Positions 26,666 to 36,602 are shown, counted from the stretch's first letter. The stretch is 64,000 nt of DNA from Burkholderia sp. Leaf177 (GCF_001424345.1 NZ_LMPF01000026.1:62478-126477); one strand, 5' to 3'. The notes: a model not told the origin generated them from the sequence alone. Program-made: numbers and translations.

Positions 26666-27430
26666 GATGATCATCCCGCCCGATACCTCGATGCGCTGCG
26701 CGTTGACCCAGCGGTTATCGTCGGAAAGCAGCGCCGCGATCATCGGGCCGATATCGTCGGGATGACCCACGCGGCCAAGCGCTGTCATGCTGGCGACGAG
26801 CTTGTTCACTTCGGGATTGTCGCGGACCATGCCGCCGCTGAAGTCCGTCGCGATCGCGCCGGGCGCCACCGTATTGACGGTAATGCGCCGCTCGCCGAGT
26901 TCCTTTGCAAGATAGCGCGTGAGCACCTCGACCGCGCCTTTCATGCACGCATACGCGCTGCTTCCAGGAAACGAAAAGCGCGCAAGACCCGAAGAGATAT
27001 TCACGATGCGGCCGCCGTCGTTGATGATCGGCAGCAGTTTTTGCGTGAGGAAAAACACGCCTTTGAAATGCACTGCGTAGACGGCGTCCAGTTCGGCTTC
27101 GGTAGTTTCGTGGAACGCTTTGTGCAACGACGTACCCGCGTTGTTGACCAGAAAATCGAAACGCTGCGCGCCGAGTTCGGCAAGCGCCTTGCGCACGTCT
27201 TGCGCGAAGGTATCGAAGGAGCTGGTGTTGGCGGTATCGAGTTGAATGGCGATCGCGTTGCGCCCCGCTTCGCGAACCGCGGCGACGACCTGATCGGCTT
27301 CCGCGCGATTCGAGTGATACGTGAAGATCGAATCGATACCGCGCTTCGCCAGGTTCAGCACCGTATTGCGGCCGAGCCCGCGGCTGCCGCCAGTGACGAT
27401 TGCGATCTTGTTGGTGTTTTCTTGAGACAT
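26663..27430 (-). CDS. Short-chain dehydrogenase/reductase
   Basis: A 255-residue classical SDR: GGSRGLGRN (about 15-23), NNAG (about 96), catalytic Ser in NISSGLARF, Y-x-x-x-K in YACMKGA, and the C-terminal NAQRIEVSGGMII. ATG 27430 has GGAG upstream. It is divergent from an AraC-type regulator (155-bp gap) that likely activates it. Such pairs are common in Burkholderia; substrate is unknown. Confidence 0.93.
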   Translation of the reverse strand: MSQENTNKIAIVTGGSRGLGRNTVLNLAKRGIDSIFTYHSNRAEADQVVAAVREAGRNAIAIQLDTANTSSFDTFAQDVRKALAELGAQRFDFLVNNAGTSLHKAFHETTEAELDAVYAVHFKGVFFLTQKLLPIINDGGRIVNISSGLARFSFPGSSAYACMKGAVEVLTRYLAKELGERRITVNTVAPGAIATDFSGGMVRDNPEVNKLVASMTALGRVGHPDDIGPMIAALLSDDNRWVNAQRIEVSGGMII

Positions 27431-27585
27431 GGATGGCTCCGTTGGTGTTCGTGTCCGCCAACGATACGCTTGGAAAATCGATATCTGAATGCCAGAACTT
27501 GGACACTTCTTGCCTATTCCTGTCGCGCGAATTTTTCCCCGAACGCCTATATCATCGGGGTTCCAGCGCCGAAGGAGTTTCGCTT

Positions 27586-28500
27586 ATGTCCAATGATGCC
27601 CTGCTCGAAGCCGTCACCCGTTATACCGACGCGCAACCTGGTGACGGCCCGTATCTGACGCCGATCGAGGGCGTGTTGATTCTGCGCTCGAACCGCGAAA
27701 AGCAGCCGTCGCATCTCATCTTCAAACCGGCGTTGTGCATCGTCGTGCAAGGCGCGAAATGGACGATTTTCGGCAACCAGCGGTTTCACTATCGCGCGGG
27801 TCAGGCGCTCGTGGTCAGCGTGGAGGCGCCGGCGGTCGGGCGTGTGGTGGAAGCGAGCAGGACGGAGCCGTTTCTCGGCATCGTGATCGAATTCGATCAG
27901 GCCGTAATGCGCGACGTGCTCGAAGGTCTGGCTCCGACCGAAGGCGTCACGCGGCAACTGGCGGGCGTGAGCGTTGAAGCCGCGCACGGCGTTTTCGTGA
28001 CCGACTTCGACGGTCCGCTAGCCGATTGCGCGTTGCGGCTGATGCGCCTTTTCGGCACGCCGCAAGCCATCCCGATGCTTTATCCGTCGATCATGCGGGA
28101 GATCTGTTACTGGCTGCTCACGGGTCCTCGCGCTGCCGATGTCGCGGCGATCGTGCTCGGCAATAGCCATGCGCATCGCGTGGTCAGCGTGATTCATTCG
28201 TTGCGCAACCGGTTCGCTGAAGCGGTGCGCATCGAGGAGCTTGCCTTGCAGGCGCAGATGAGTCCTTCGGCGTTTCATCGACAGTTCAAGATGCTGACGT
28301 CGATGACCCCGCTGCAGTACCAGAAGCAGTTGCGCCTGCTCGAAGCACGGCGGCTGATGCTGACCGATGCCGCCAATGCCGAGACAGCCGCGTTTCAGGT
28401 CGGTTACGAAAGCGCGTCGCAATTCAGCCGCGAATATGCGCGCATGTTCGGCATGCCGCCACGGCGCGATGTGGTCACGTTGAGGGCAGCGACAGGTTGA
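27586..28500 (+). CDS. AraC-family regulator (AraC_N type)
   Basis: A 304-residue regulator. The N-terminal cupin-like sensor covers about 20-170 (LIFKPALCIVVQGAKWTIFG) and the C-terminal double HTH about 195-295 (RIEELALQAQMSPSAFHRQFKMLTSMTPLQYQKQLRLLEAR, FQVGYESASQFSREYARMFGMPPRRD). GAAGGAG precedes ATG 27586. Probable activator of the divergent SDR gene in response to an aldehyde or quinone-like compound. Confidence 0.92.
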   Translation: MSNDALLEAVTRYTDAQPGDGPYLTPIEGVLILRSNREKQPSHLIFKPALCIVVQGAKWTIFGNQRFHYRAGQALVVSVEAPAVGRVVEASRTEPFLGIVIEFDQAVMRDVLEGLAPTEGVTRQLAGVSVEAAHGVFVTDFDGPLADCALRLMRLFGTPQAIPMLYPSIMREICYWLLTGPRAADVAAIVLGNSHAHRVVSVIHSLRNRFAEAVRIEELALQAQMSPSAFHRQFKMLTSMTPLQYQKQLRLLEARRLMLTDAANAETAAFQVGYESASQFSREYARMFGMPPRRDVVTLRAATG

Positions 28501-28613
28501 TGAAAATGCGCCGCTGATTCAATGGGCATCGCGGAATGTCACGACAGGGTAATACCGCTCGTAATAATGGATTCAGTTGTCGGCCCAAAAATCCCCGGAG
28601 CGAGACCCTGACC

Positions 28614-30296
28614 ATGCCGAACAAAACCAAGCCCGAATCCATTGCCGCTGTATCGACCGTTTCAAGGCGCAGTTTCCTCAAGCTGGCGGGCGCGTCCTCG
28701 CTGGCCGGTGCCGCCACCACCATGACCGGCGCAGCGCGTGCCGCAGACACGGCCCCGGACGGCACGCCCGAGCAGATTCACCTGACCTGGGGCGAGGATC
28801 CGTCGAAGGAAGTCATCGTGAGCTGGGCATCGCTCGCACCGGCCGCGAATCCGCGCGTGCGGATAAGCACCGCTGGCAACGGCCACGCGCGGGTCGTGCA
28901 CGGCGTTCAGCGCACGTATACCGACGGATTGAATGGCGAGATTGTCTGCACGTACCACGCGCAGATCCACGGTCTCGAGCCGGACACGTCGTATCAATAC
29001 GAAGTCACCGCCGATAACGACGCCAATACCGCGCAACCATTCAGCGCCTCGTTCCGGACCGCGCCGCGCGGCCGCGCGCCGTTCCGCTTCACAAGCTACG
29101 GCGACCTCGCGACGCCCAATACGGGCTGGGTGCTGTCGTCGCCGCAAAGCCGCTTTGCCGTGCAAGCTGTCGAGCGCTTCCAGCCGCTATTTCATCTCCT
29201 CAACGGCGATCTTTGCTATGCCAACCTGAACCCCACGCATCAGCCGGAAGTCTGGCGCGACTTTGGCAACAACGCGCAGACATCGGCGGCGAACCGGCCA
29301 TGGATGCCGTGTCCCGGCAATCATGAGGTCGAGTTCCATAACGGCGAGCAAGGCCTCGATTCATATCTCACGCGTTATACGCTGCCCGACAACGGCACGC
29401 GTTTTCGTGGGCGCTGGTACAGCTTTCGCGTGAGCTCGATCTTGTTCGTATCGCTGGATGCAGACGATGTCGTGTACCAGGATGCCGCCGCGTTCGTGGC
29501 CGGCCCGGCCCCGCTCGTGCCGGCCGCGAGCACCGGCAATCCGCCCATCGAACCCGGCACCTCGTTCTACATACGCGGCTATAGCAAGGGCGAGCAGACG
29601 CGCTGGCTCGAAAAGACCTTGCGCCATGCAGCGGACGACGACGATATCGACTGGATCATCGTGCAGATGCATCAGGATGCGCTGAGTTCATCGAAGACCG
29701 GCAACGGCTCGGATAAAGGCATTCGCGAAGCGTGGCTGCCGCTGTTCGATCGCTATGGCGTCGACCTCGTGTTGTGCGGTCACGATCACGACTACGAACG
29801 CAGCCATCCGGTTCGCGGCTGCAATCATCATGCGGGATTCGATGCCGTCACCGGCGAGCGTGTCGATACGCTGCAACCGAAACCGGTCATGACGTCGCAT
29901 CGCGCGAACGATCCGATTGATACATCGCGCGGCACCGTTCACCTGATTCTCGGCGGCGGCGGCACGAGTGCGCCGCTCGATGTCTACGGCCTCGACGCCG
30001 GCACGGGCAATCCGCAGGCGCAAGTCTTCACCAAGCCGAATCGGCCTGTTCCCGGCACGTCGGCGAATACTTTTCTGCGACGCCCGGCCGATGCCGTGGA
30101 GGATGCAATCTGGTCGGCGCAACGCGATACCGGAACGGGCTACGGTATTGCTGTGTTCGATCATGATCCCGGCACACGGCATGGCAACACCACGATCACG
30201 ATGAACTACTATCACGCGCCCGGCGCCGACCAGACGCCGACCGCGGATTACGAGCTCTTCGAGACCATCGTGCTGTCGAAAAAGCGGCGCGGGTAG
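28614..30296 (+). CDS. Tat-exported purple acid phosphatase-like metallophosphoesterase
   Basis: A 560-residue protein. Tat signal SRRSFLKLAGASSLAG (about 17-32) and cleavage after AARA. An N-terminal fibronectin-like purple acid phosphatase domain covers about 50-145 (LTWGEDPSKEVIVSW). The calcineurin-like catalytic domain shows SYGDLA, LLNGDLCYAN, PCPGNHEVE, an IVQMHQD His and CGHDHDYER, all dinuclear-metal ligands. It should hydrolyse phosphate mono- or diesters in the periplasm. It is transcribed alone, and no Pho box was recognised upstream. Confidence 0.93.
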   Translation: MPNKTKPESIAAVSTVSRRSFLKLAGASSLAGAATTMTGAARAADTAPDGTPEQIHLTWGEDPSKEVIVSWASLAPAANPRVRISTAGNGHARVVHGVQRTYTDGLNGEIVCTYHAQIHGLEPDTSYQYEVTADNDANTAQPFSASFRTAPRGRAPFRFTSYGDLATPNTGWVLSSPQSRFAVQAVERFQPLFHLLNGDLCYANLNPTHQPEVWRDFGNNAQTSAANRPWMPCPGNHEVEFHNGEQGLDSYLTRYTLPDNGTRFRGRWYSFRVSSILFVSLDADDVVYQDAAAFVAGPAPLVPAASTGNPPIEPGTSFYIRGYSKGEQTRWLEKTLRHAADDDDIDWIIVQMHQDALSSSKTGNGSDKGIREAWLPLFDRYGVDLVLCGHDHDYERSHPVRGCNHHAGFDAVTGERVDTLQPKPVMTSHRANDPIDTSRGTVHLILGGGGTSAPLDVYGLDAGTGNPQAQVFTKPNRPVPGTSANTFLRRPADAVEDAIWSAQRDTGTGYGIAVFDHDPGTRHGNTTITMNYYHAPGADQTPTADYELFETIVLSKKRRG

Positions 30297-30327
30297 GGCG
30301 CAAGCCTGGATACTCGCGGATCTTCGA

Positions 30328-31488
30328 TCACGCCTCGCCGAACAATCCGTCACGCCCGAAAGCAAACTTCGCAAACCGTTCTCCGATCCGCCGGTGCGTG
30401 GCTTCGTCCGGATGTAATTGATCGGGAAGCGGCAGATCGGTGAAATCGGCTTGACCGTAGAGCGCGAGGCCATCGAGATAATGCAGATGGCGATCTTCGG
30501 CGGCGCGTTGTTCGACAATGCGCCGCAGTTCTTCCCGGATAACGGTCAGCGTCAGTTTCCCGGCCATGCGCTCGGCAGGATCGCCCGTCGCACGAAACGA
30601 TACCTTGCCGGTTGCGAGCGCGGCGAGATCGAATGCGCCAGGGCCGGGCGTGTCTTCGTGGATCGGGCAGTAGATTGGCGAGACGATCAGCAGCGGCGTC
30701 AACGGATGGCAATCGCGGATCGTATCGATAAAACCGTGCACCGCCGGCGTGAATGCACGCAGGCGCATCAGGTCGGTGTTGACCAGGTTGATGCCGATTT
30801 TCACGCTGATCAAATCGGCGGGCGTGTCGCGCATGGTTCGTGCGGTGAATGGATCGAGCAACGCGCCGCCGCCGAAGCCGAGATTGATCAGTTCAACGCC
30901 GCCGAGAGAGGCGGCGAGAGCGGGCCATATGGACGTCGGGCTGTCTCCGTTCGAACCGTGGCTGATCGAGCTTCCATGATGCAGCCAAACCTTTCTGTCT
31001 TCACTGGCAAAAGGTTCGATTTGCGCGTTGCTACGTAACTCGACGAGCTCCGTGATCTCGTTGTACGGCAGCCAGATTTCGACACTCTTGTCGTGGCTGG
31101 GCAGATCGATGAAACGTAGGGTCGCCACCGCGCCTGTTTGCTTCGATACAGCGCCGGTCGCCATGTCGATCGTCACAATGTCGCCACCCGTCGCGCTGCT
31201 CTGGCGCGCAAGCTTGCCATTTATCAGCACGTCATATATGCCGGCTGGCCGGGGCGGAACGCCGGCATACGTGTAACGCGTGGGCACGACGTCGAGTTCG
31301 ATATCAGTCGCGCGCGTGCGAAACGCAAGCCGTACGCCCGATGGCTGCGACTCGGCCATCGCCAGTTGCGGATCGGCGCATTGCGCGCGAGCCCAAGCGG
31401 GCAGACGATGCGGCTTCACGCCTCGCGCGGTCTGTTCGTATTCGATGGCACCGCGTAACAGCGCCGGAATGATGGGCGTCGTGATCAT
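30328..31488 (-). CDS. SGNH/GDSL-type esterase
   Basis: A 386-residue protein. Residues of about 35-165 form a beta-rich, carbohydrate-esterase-like N-terminal domain. The SGNH hydrolase follows, with block I HHGSSISHGSNGDSP (nucleophile Ser), block II NLGFGGGALLDP, block III SVKIGINLVN, and the C-terminal catalytic Asp/His in LPDQLHPDEATH. No signal peptide is visible, so it is cytoplasmic. It shares a 192-bp divergent region with the ABC transporter operon and probably belongs to the same pathway, cleaving an ester of the imported compound (inference). Confidence 0.88.
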   Translation of the reverse strand: MITTPIIPALLRGAIEYEQTARGVKPHRLPAWARAQCADPQLAMAESQPSGVRLAFRTRATDIELDVVPTRYTYAGVPPRPAGIYDVLINGKLARQSSATGGDIVTIDMATGAVSKQTGAVATLRFIDLPSHDKSVEIWLPYNEITELVELRSNAQIEPFASEDRKVWLHHGSSISHGSNGDSPTSIWPALAASLGGVELINLGFGGGALLDPFTARTMRDTPADLISVKIGINLVNTDLMRLRAFTPAVHGFIDTIRDCHPLTPLLIVSPIYCPIHEDTPGPGAFDLAALATGKVSFRATGDPAERMAGKLTLTVIREELRRIVEQRAAEDRHLHYLDGLALYGQADFTDLPLPDQLHPDEATHRRIGERFAKFAFGRDGLFGEA

Positions 31489-31680
31489 GTGATCGAGATA
31501 ACGGGAAAGCGCCGATCTTAACAACAAGCGCGAGTGTCCCGGTTTCTACGCCGCATTCGCTTCATGCGTTGGTTGAGCCGCTCACGCTATCGACCTGCTG
31601 CAAATCTATTGCGGCTTTTGTTCGTTATATATTTCGTGACGAACGCCTACGATAGTCCGTTGGTCTTTCAAGGAGAGCAT

Positions 31681-32784
31681 GTGAGCAGCTCACAACAACA
31701 CGACATGAAAAGTTTTCGCGCTATTCCACCTAAAGCCATCATCGCCGCAGTGCTCCTGATCAACGCGATCAACGCGCATGCTCTCGACGCAGTCACGGTC
31801 GGTCTCGCGATTCCACCCGCCGTGCATGACGGCGCGCCGTACGCAGCCGCCGACAAACTCGGGCTCTTCAAGGAAGAAGGGCTCGACGTCAAACTGATCG
31901 TTTTCCAGGGTGCGGGCGCGCTGATTCCGCAAGTGGCGAGCAAGCGCATCACGTTCGGTTATCCAACGGCCGAGCCGGTTTTATCGAGTTATCTGAATGG
32001 CGGCACGCCTGTACCCGTGCGCTATTTCTATAACGGCGTACCGTCCAACACGATGGAATTCGCGGTGCTGGCAACATCGCCGGTGAAGACGCTCGACGAC
32101 CTGAAGAACAAGAAGATCGGCGTCGGCGCGCTCAGTTGGGGAACGATCCCCGGCGGTCGCGCGGCGCTTCGCGAAGCAGGGCTCAAACCCGGCGAGAACG
32201 TGGAGTACGTTGCTGTAGGCGCGCTGGGCGCGGGTTTTCATGCGCTGAAAACCGGCGCTGTCGATGCCCTCAATTTCAACAGCAGCTGGGACGATATGCT
32301 GGAACTCTCGGGCACGCCGATCCGGCGCATCCGCTACCCGTCCGTCTTCGATGAAACCGCGGGCAATGGTTTTATCGCGCATCGAGATACGTTCACCGAG
32401 CATCCGGATCTCATCGCGCGTTTCGGGCGCGCATACACGAAGGCGCAGATCGTGTGTCAGGCGAACCCCGCGTTTTGCGTCAAGGCGTTCTGGGCCGAGC
32501 ATCCGGAATCGAAACCGCAAGGCGACGAAACGAAGAACCTGCGCGAAGCGGTTGAACTAGTGAAGCGCCGGCTTGATCGCGTGCTGCTGACATCCGATGG
32601 CAAACCGCGGCAGGCGGGCGCGTACAACCTGCCCGCCGTGCGCGCAAACCTGGCCGAGATGCAGAAGGTCGGGGAATTTCCGAAGGGCGATGTTCCTGTC
32701 GGGCAGATCTTTTCGAATCAGTTCGTGCCCGAGTTCAGCCGCTTCGACGCCGCGGCGCTTCAAGCACGCGCGAGGCAACAATGA
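31681..32784 (+). CDS. NMT1/THI5-like ABC transporter substrate-binding protein
   Basis: A 367-residue periplasmic protein of the SsuA/TauA/NMT1 type. GTG 31681 has AGGAG 5 nt upstream; the internal ATG at 31705 is the alternative. The signal peptide ends NAINAHA. The binding domain includes GAPYAAADKLGLFKEEGLDVKLIVFQGAG and SWGTIPGGRAALREAGLKPGENVEYV. It is followed by three genes each overlapping by 4 nt. Similar proteins bind sulfonates, nitrate, pyrimidine precursors or aromatic acids; substrate here is unknown. Confidence 0.92.
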   Translation: MSSSQQHDMKSFRAIPPKAIIAAVLLINAINAHALDAVTVGLAIPPAVHDGAPYAAADKLGLFKEEGLDVKLIVFQGAGALIPQVASKRITFGYPTAEPVLSSYLNGGTPVPVRYFYNGVPSNTMEFAVLATSPVKTLDDLKNKKIGVGALSWGTIPGGRAALREAGLKPGENVEYVAVGALGAGFHALKTGAVDALNFNSSWDDMLELSGTPIRRIRYPSVFDETAGNGFIAHRDTFTEHPDLIARFGRAYTKAQIVCQANPAFCVKAFWAEHPESKPQGDETKNLREAVELVKRRLDRVLLTSDGKPRQAGAYNLPAVRANLAEMQKVGEFPKGDVPVGQIFSNQFVPEFSRFDAAALQARARQQ

Positions 32785-34088
32785 GCGCGCGGATTGAAGT
32801 GACGCCGCAGACGGCGTTGATCGATGTGGCGAGGGACATCGTGCTCTCGGGTTTCGCGCCGCATGCCGAGGTCGATGTCATCGCGCGGCAGAACCAGCAC
32901 GACGGCAGCGAATGGGAAAGCCTCAACCGCTTTATCGCCGATGAAACCGGCCGCGTCGATCTGCGCGCCGCCGCGCCGGTGTCGGGCGACTACGCGGCGA
33001 GCGGGGCGCATGCGATGGGTGTTGTGTGGTCCATGCGCTGCGTGAAGGAAGTGCCGGGCGTGGACAGCATCGAGCCATTGCGTACTGAAATCGAAGCTCG
33101 CGATACCCACGGCACGACGGCACAGGGCGCATTCATCCAGCAGTTCCTGGCCGATGGTGTCACGCGCCGCGAGGTCCGCGAGCAGGGCATCGTAGGAACG
33201 CTGTTTATTCCTTCTACGCCCGGGCCGTATCCGGCTGTGATCGTGCTGAATGGTTCGGGCGGCGGCGTCAACGAACCGCGCGCGGCACTGTACGCGGCGC
33301 ATGGCATTGCGGCGTTTGCGCTCGGTTATTTCAAGGCGCCGGGTTTGCCAGCGGCCATCTCCTGTACGCCGCTCGAATATTTTGCCGGCGCGCTCGACTG
33401 GTTGCGGCAGGCCGTGCAACCCAAAAACGGCTTCGTCGCGATCGCCGGTCAGTCGCGCGGCGCCGAGCTCGCGTTGTTGCTCGGCGCAACGTATCCGGAA
33501 CGTGTATCGGCGGTGATTGGTTACGTGCCGAGCGCGGTGTTGCACGGCACGTTGCGCGCGGGCGCCGCCGGCGAAGCGCCGGATTCCATCGCGTGGACGC
33601 TCGGCGACAAAGCGCTGCATCACGTCTGGCAAGACAACCGGCACGCCGACTGGAGCGCGTTCAGGAATCCGCCCGCGCCCGGCGAGCCGATTCGTCAGGC
33701 GCCCGCGTTTGTCTCGGCGCTCGAGGACGCGGAGGCGGTAGCGCGATCGCGTATTGAAGCCGAGCGGATTGCCGGGCCGATCCTTCTGATCTCGGGAACG
33801 GATGACGGTTTTTGGCCATCGAGCCGATACGCCGCAATGATCGTCGATGACCTCGAGCAGCGCGGTTTCGCGCATTCGGTCGAGCATCTGCGCTATGAGG
33901 GCGCCGGGCACTCGATCCTGTTTCCCCATGTGCCGACCACGCTCGTTGCGCGGCCGCATCCGGTCGCGGGCGTGCGCATCACAGCGGGTGGATCGGCCGC
34001 CGCCAATGCTCACGCGAATGAAGATTCGTGGCCGCGGGTGTTGCGGTTTATCGAAGCGGCGAGCGGTTCGGCGAGTCATGCCGCATGA
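32781..34088 (+). CDS. Acyl-CoA thioesterase/BAAT-like alpha/beta hydrolase
   Basis: A 435-residue protein. An N-terminal beta-sandwich (about 5-130) resembles the acyl-CoA thioester hydrolase/BAAT N-terminal domain. The alpha/beta hydrolase that follows shows VLNGSGGGVNEPRAALYAAHG, nucleophile elbow AGQSRGAEL, Asp in SGTDDGFWP and His in EGAGHSIL. No signal peptide. Start and stop overlap its neighbours by 4 nt each (32781-32784, 34085-34088), so it is embedded inside an ABC transporter operon and likely acts on the imported substrate in the cytoplasm. Confidence 0.88.
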   Translation: MSARIEVTPQTALIDVARDIVLSGFAPHAEVDVIARQNQHDGSEWESLNRFIADETGRVDLRAAAPVSGDYAASGAHAMGVVWSMRCVKEVPGVDSIEPLRTEIEARDTHGTTAQGAFIQQFLADGVTRREVREQGIVGTLFIPSTPGPYPAVIVLNGSGGGVNEPRAALYAAHGIAAFALGYFKAPGLPAAISCTPLEYFAGALDWLRQAVQPKNGFVAIAGQSRGAELALLLGATYPERVSAVIGYVPSAVLHGTLRAGAAGEAPDSIAWTLGDKALHHVWQDNRHADWSAFRNPPAPGEPIRQAPAFVSALEDAEAVARSRIEAERIAGPILLISGTDDGFWPSSRYAAMIVDDLEQRGFAHSVEHLRYEGAGHSILFPHVPTTLVARPHPVAGVRITAGGSAAANAHANEDSWPRVLRFIEAASGSASHAA

Positions 34089-34843
34089 GCGCAACGGCTG
34101 CTTTTATCGCGGAACATATTTCGGTTCGATACCAGACGCGCACTGGCGTGATCGATGCGTTGCGCGACATCGACCTGCGCATTGAAGAGGGCGAGTTCGT
34201 CGCGTTGCTCGGACCATCCGGCTGCGGAAAATCCACGTTGCTAAAAGTCGCCGCCGGTTTGATTTCGCCGACGCAAGGCCGCGCGAGCATCGGCGGAAAA
34301 GAGCTCGATAAACCCGGGCGAGATGTGGGCGTCGCGTTCCAGAAGCCGAACCTGCTGCCGTGGAAAACCGTGCTCGACAACGTCATGCTGCCCGCGCAAA
34401 CCTTGCGTTTGCCCAAGGCGCCGGCGTTGACGCGCGCGCGGGAATTGCTGGAACTCGTCGGACTCGCCGCGTTCGCGGACAACTATCCCGCAGAGTTGTC
34501 GGGCGGAATGCAGCAGCGCGTGGGACTCGCACGCATGTTGCTGCACGATCCGGAACTCTTGCTGATGGACGAGCCGTTCGCCGCGCTCGACGCCATGACA
34601 CGCGAATCGCTCACGCTCGAATTGCAGCGCATCTGGCTCGCGCAACGCAAGTCGGTGCTGTTCATCACGCACAGCATTCCTGAAGCGGTTTTCCTGGCGG
34701 ACCGCGTAGTGGTGATGTCGGCGCGGCCGGGTCGAATCATCGATGACTTCGCGGTTCCGCTCGATCGTCCGCGCACCGCCGACACCATGGCGACGCCCGC
34801 TTTCGTCGATGCCTGCCGTTACCTGAGAGGGCATTTTCAATGA
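34085..34843 (+). CDS. ABC transporter ATP-binding protein (SsuB/TauB-type)
   Basis: A 252-residue ATPase with Walker A GPSGCGKST (about 43-51), Q-loop VAFQKPNLLPWK, signature LSGGMQQRVGLARML, Walker B LLLMDEPFAALD and switch His in ITHSIPEAV. It belongs to the nitrate/sulfonate/taurine importer class and is coupled to both neighbours by ATGA overlaps. Confidence 0.95.
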   Translation: MSATAAFIAEHISVRYQTRTGVIDALRDIDLRIEEGEFVALLGPSGCGKSTLLKVAAGLISPTQGRASIGGKELDKPGRDVGVAFQKPNLLPWKTVLDNVMLPAQTLRLPKAPALTRARELLELVGLAAFADNYPAELSGGMQQRVGLARMLLHDPELLLMDEPFAALDAMTRESLTLELQRIWLAQRKSVLFITHSIPEAVFLADRVVVMSARPGRIIDDFAVPLDRPRTADTMATPAFVDACRYLRGHFQ

Positions 34844-35646
34844 CCACGCAACGCACGAACTTCGCCGTGCCGGCGTTTGTTTATCCGCTGGTGAGCCTGA
34901 TCGTGGTGATTGCCGCGTGGCAAGCCGCGGTCAGGCTGTTTGCCATTCCCGACTACGTGTTGCCCGCGCCGAAGCAGGTCTTCAATGCGCTCGCCGGCGG
35001 TTTCGCCGATGGCACCTTGTGGCCGCACATCGGCGCGACCGTGTTCGAAACGCTGGCGGGTTACGCGATCGGCTCGGTGCTGGCGGTGCTGTTCGGCGCC
35101 ATGCTCGCCGAGTCGCGCTTGTTCGAGCGTTTCGTGTTTCCGCTGCTGGCCGGCTTGCAGGCAATGCCCAAGGTCGCGCTCGGCCCGATCATCCTGGTCT
35201 GGTGCGGATACGGCAGTGCATCGAAGATCGTGCTCGTGGTGCTGGTATGTTTTTTCCCGTTGTTCATCAATACGGTCAACGGGCTGCGGCGTGCCGATCC
35301 GGATCTCCTCGATGCCTGCCGCGCGTTTTCTGCTTCACGCACGTTTTTGTTCCTGCACGTAAAGTTGCCGTCGGCGGCTTCCGAGATATTCAGCGGCCTG
35401 CAGATCGGCATTTCGCTGGCGCTGATTGGCGCGGTGGTCGGCGAGTTTCTTTCGTCGCAGCGCGGCCTCGGATACCTGATCAGCTCGGCTTCGGTGAACA
35501 TGAGCGTGGCGACAATGTTTGCCGGCGTCGTGCTGCTTGCCGTGATCGGCGTATGCGGCGCGCAGATCGTGCGGGTGGTGCAGCGGCGCGTGGTGTTTTG
35601 GGAGCAGCAAGAAACGCGGACAGTTGCCGATGCGGGTAGCGGGTGA
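34840..35646 (+). CDS. ABC transporter permease (SsuC/TauC-type)
   Basis: A 268-residue inner-membrane permease with about six TM helices and the EAA-like loop DLLDACRAFSASRTFLFLHVKLPSAASEIFSGLQIG (about 150-185). Last gene of the four-gene operon; convergent with a MetQ-like gene 54 bp away. Confidence 0.94.
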   Translation: MTTQRTNFAVPAFVYPLVSLIVVIAAWQAAVRLFAIPDYVLPAPKQVFNALAGGFADGTLWPHIGATVFETLAGYAIGSVLAVLFGAMLAESRLFERFVFPLLAGLQAMPKVALGPIILVWCGYGSASKIVLVVLVCFFPLFINTVNGLRRADPDLLDACRAFSASRTFLFLHVKLPSAASEIFSGLQIGISLALIGAVVGEFLSSQRGLGYLISSASVNMSVATMFAGVVLLAVIGVCGAQIVRVVQRRVVFWEQQETRTVADAGSG

Positions 35647-35700
35647 GACCGGTTTGCCTGGCCCATACAAGGTCTTCAGCACCGGCGACGCTATCCAACT

Positions 35701-36522
35701 TTATTCCTTGCGCGCAAAGTACTCGGGCAAACGGAAACCATCGTAGAAGCGATTGTTCAGGATTGCTTGCCGAAACGAAGGCGACTGGTACGCGTTGACA
35801 ATCGCTTGCGTCACTGGCGCATTCTTGTTTGCGGCCTTGACCACGACCTGGTTGATGTAGGGCGGCGTCATCTGTTCGAGCGCAAGTGCATCGGTCAATT
35901 TATAACCGCTGAAAATCGCAAAATTCCCCTGGATTGCGGCGAAGTCCACGTCGTCCAATGCGCGCGGCGCTTGCGCCGATTCCAGCGGAACGATCTTGAT
36001 TCCCGCCGGGTTGGCGATCACATCGCGCTCGGTGACATCTACCGGATTTGCGTTCGGCTTGATTTTGATCCAGCCAATACGCTGAAGGATTTTTAGCGCG
36101 CGCTCCAGGTTGACGGGGTCGTTCGGAACCGCGACAGTCGCGCCCGCCTTGACTTCGTTGAGCGCGTGATGCTTCCTGGAATAAAGGCCCATCGGCGGCG
36201 TGGGAACTTGCACCACGCCGACCAGATCGGTTCCGTTGCGATCGTTGTAGGACTTCAGGTAGACCTCGTGCTGCATGACATCGGCGGCTATTTCCCCGCG
36301 ATACACAGCCTGATTCGCCTCCAGTCCCGTACTGAATTCGACGTACTTGATCGAATAGCCTTTTTGGCGCAAAACCGGTTCCACGCCGAGTTTGAATTCA
36401 TCGGCATAGGGTCCTGGAACAAAGCCGATGCGCAATTCGTTTGTCTCCGCGGCTTGGCTCGCAAGCGACGCAAACGTTAAGCCGAGCGCGATGGCGGCGG
36501 CAAAGGATTTCCATTGAGGCAT
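35701..36522 (-). CDS. MetQ/NlpA-family substrate-binding protein without lipobox
   Basis: A 273-residue NlpA-family protein (LRIGFVPGPYADEFKLGVEPVL, QHEVYLKSYNDRNGTDLV, VPNDPVNLERALKILQ, INQVVVKAANKNAP). Family members bind D- or L-methionine or related amino acids for the MetNI importer. Here the signal peptide (ending ASLASQA) has no lipobox Cys, so the mature protein is free in the periplasm. No metN or metI lies nearby. ATG 36522 was chosen over an upstream TTG. It follows the CmcJ-like gene by 80 bp and may be co-transcribed with it. Confidence 0.9.
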   Translation of the reverse strand: MPQWKSFAAAIALGLTFASLASQAAETNELRIGFVPGPYADEFKLGVEPVLRQKGYSIKYVEFSTGLEANQAVYRGEIAADVMQHEVYLKSYNDRNGTDLVGVVQVPTPPMGLYSRKHHALNEVKAGATVAVPNDPVNLERALKILQRIGWIKIKPNANPVDVTERDVIANPAGIKIVPLESAQAPRALDDVDFAAIQGNFAIFSGYKLTDALALEQMTPPYINQVVVKAANKNAPVTQAIVNAYQSPSFRQAILNNRFYDGFRLPEYFARKE

Positions 36523-36602
36523 GGGTCGCAATTAGAAAAAGGTAAGAGGGGAGCGGAACGATTGCCAACATGAAGGTTTTGATCGGTGCTTAAATCGACC
36601 GC

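Noticed and set aside
36523..36602. SAM riboswitch or Met operator upstream of the MetQ-like gene
   Set aside because: The 80-bp gap is too short and shows no stem organisation; the CmcJ-like gene lies directly upstream on the same strand.
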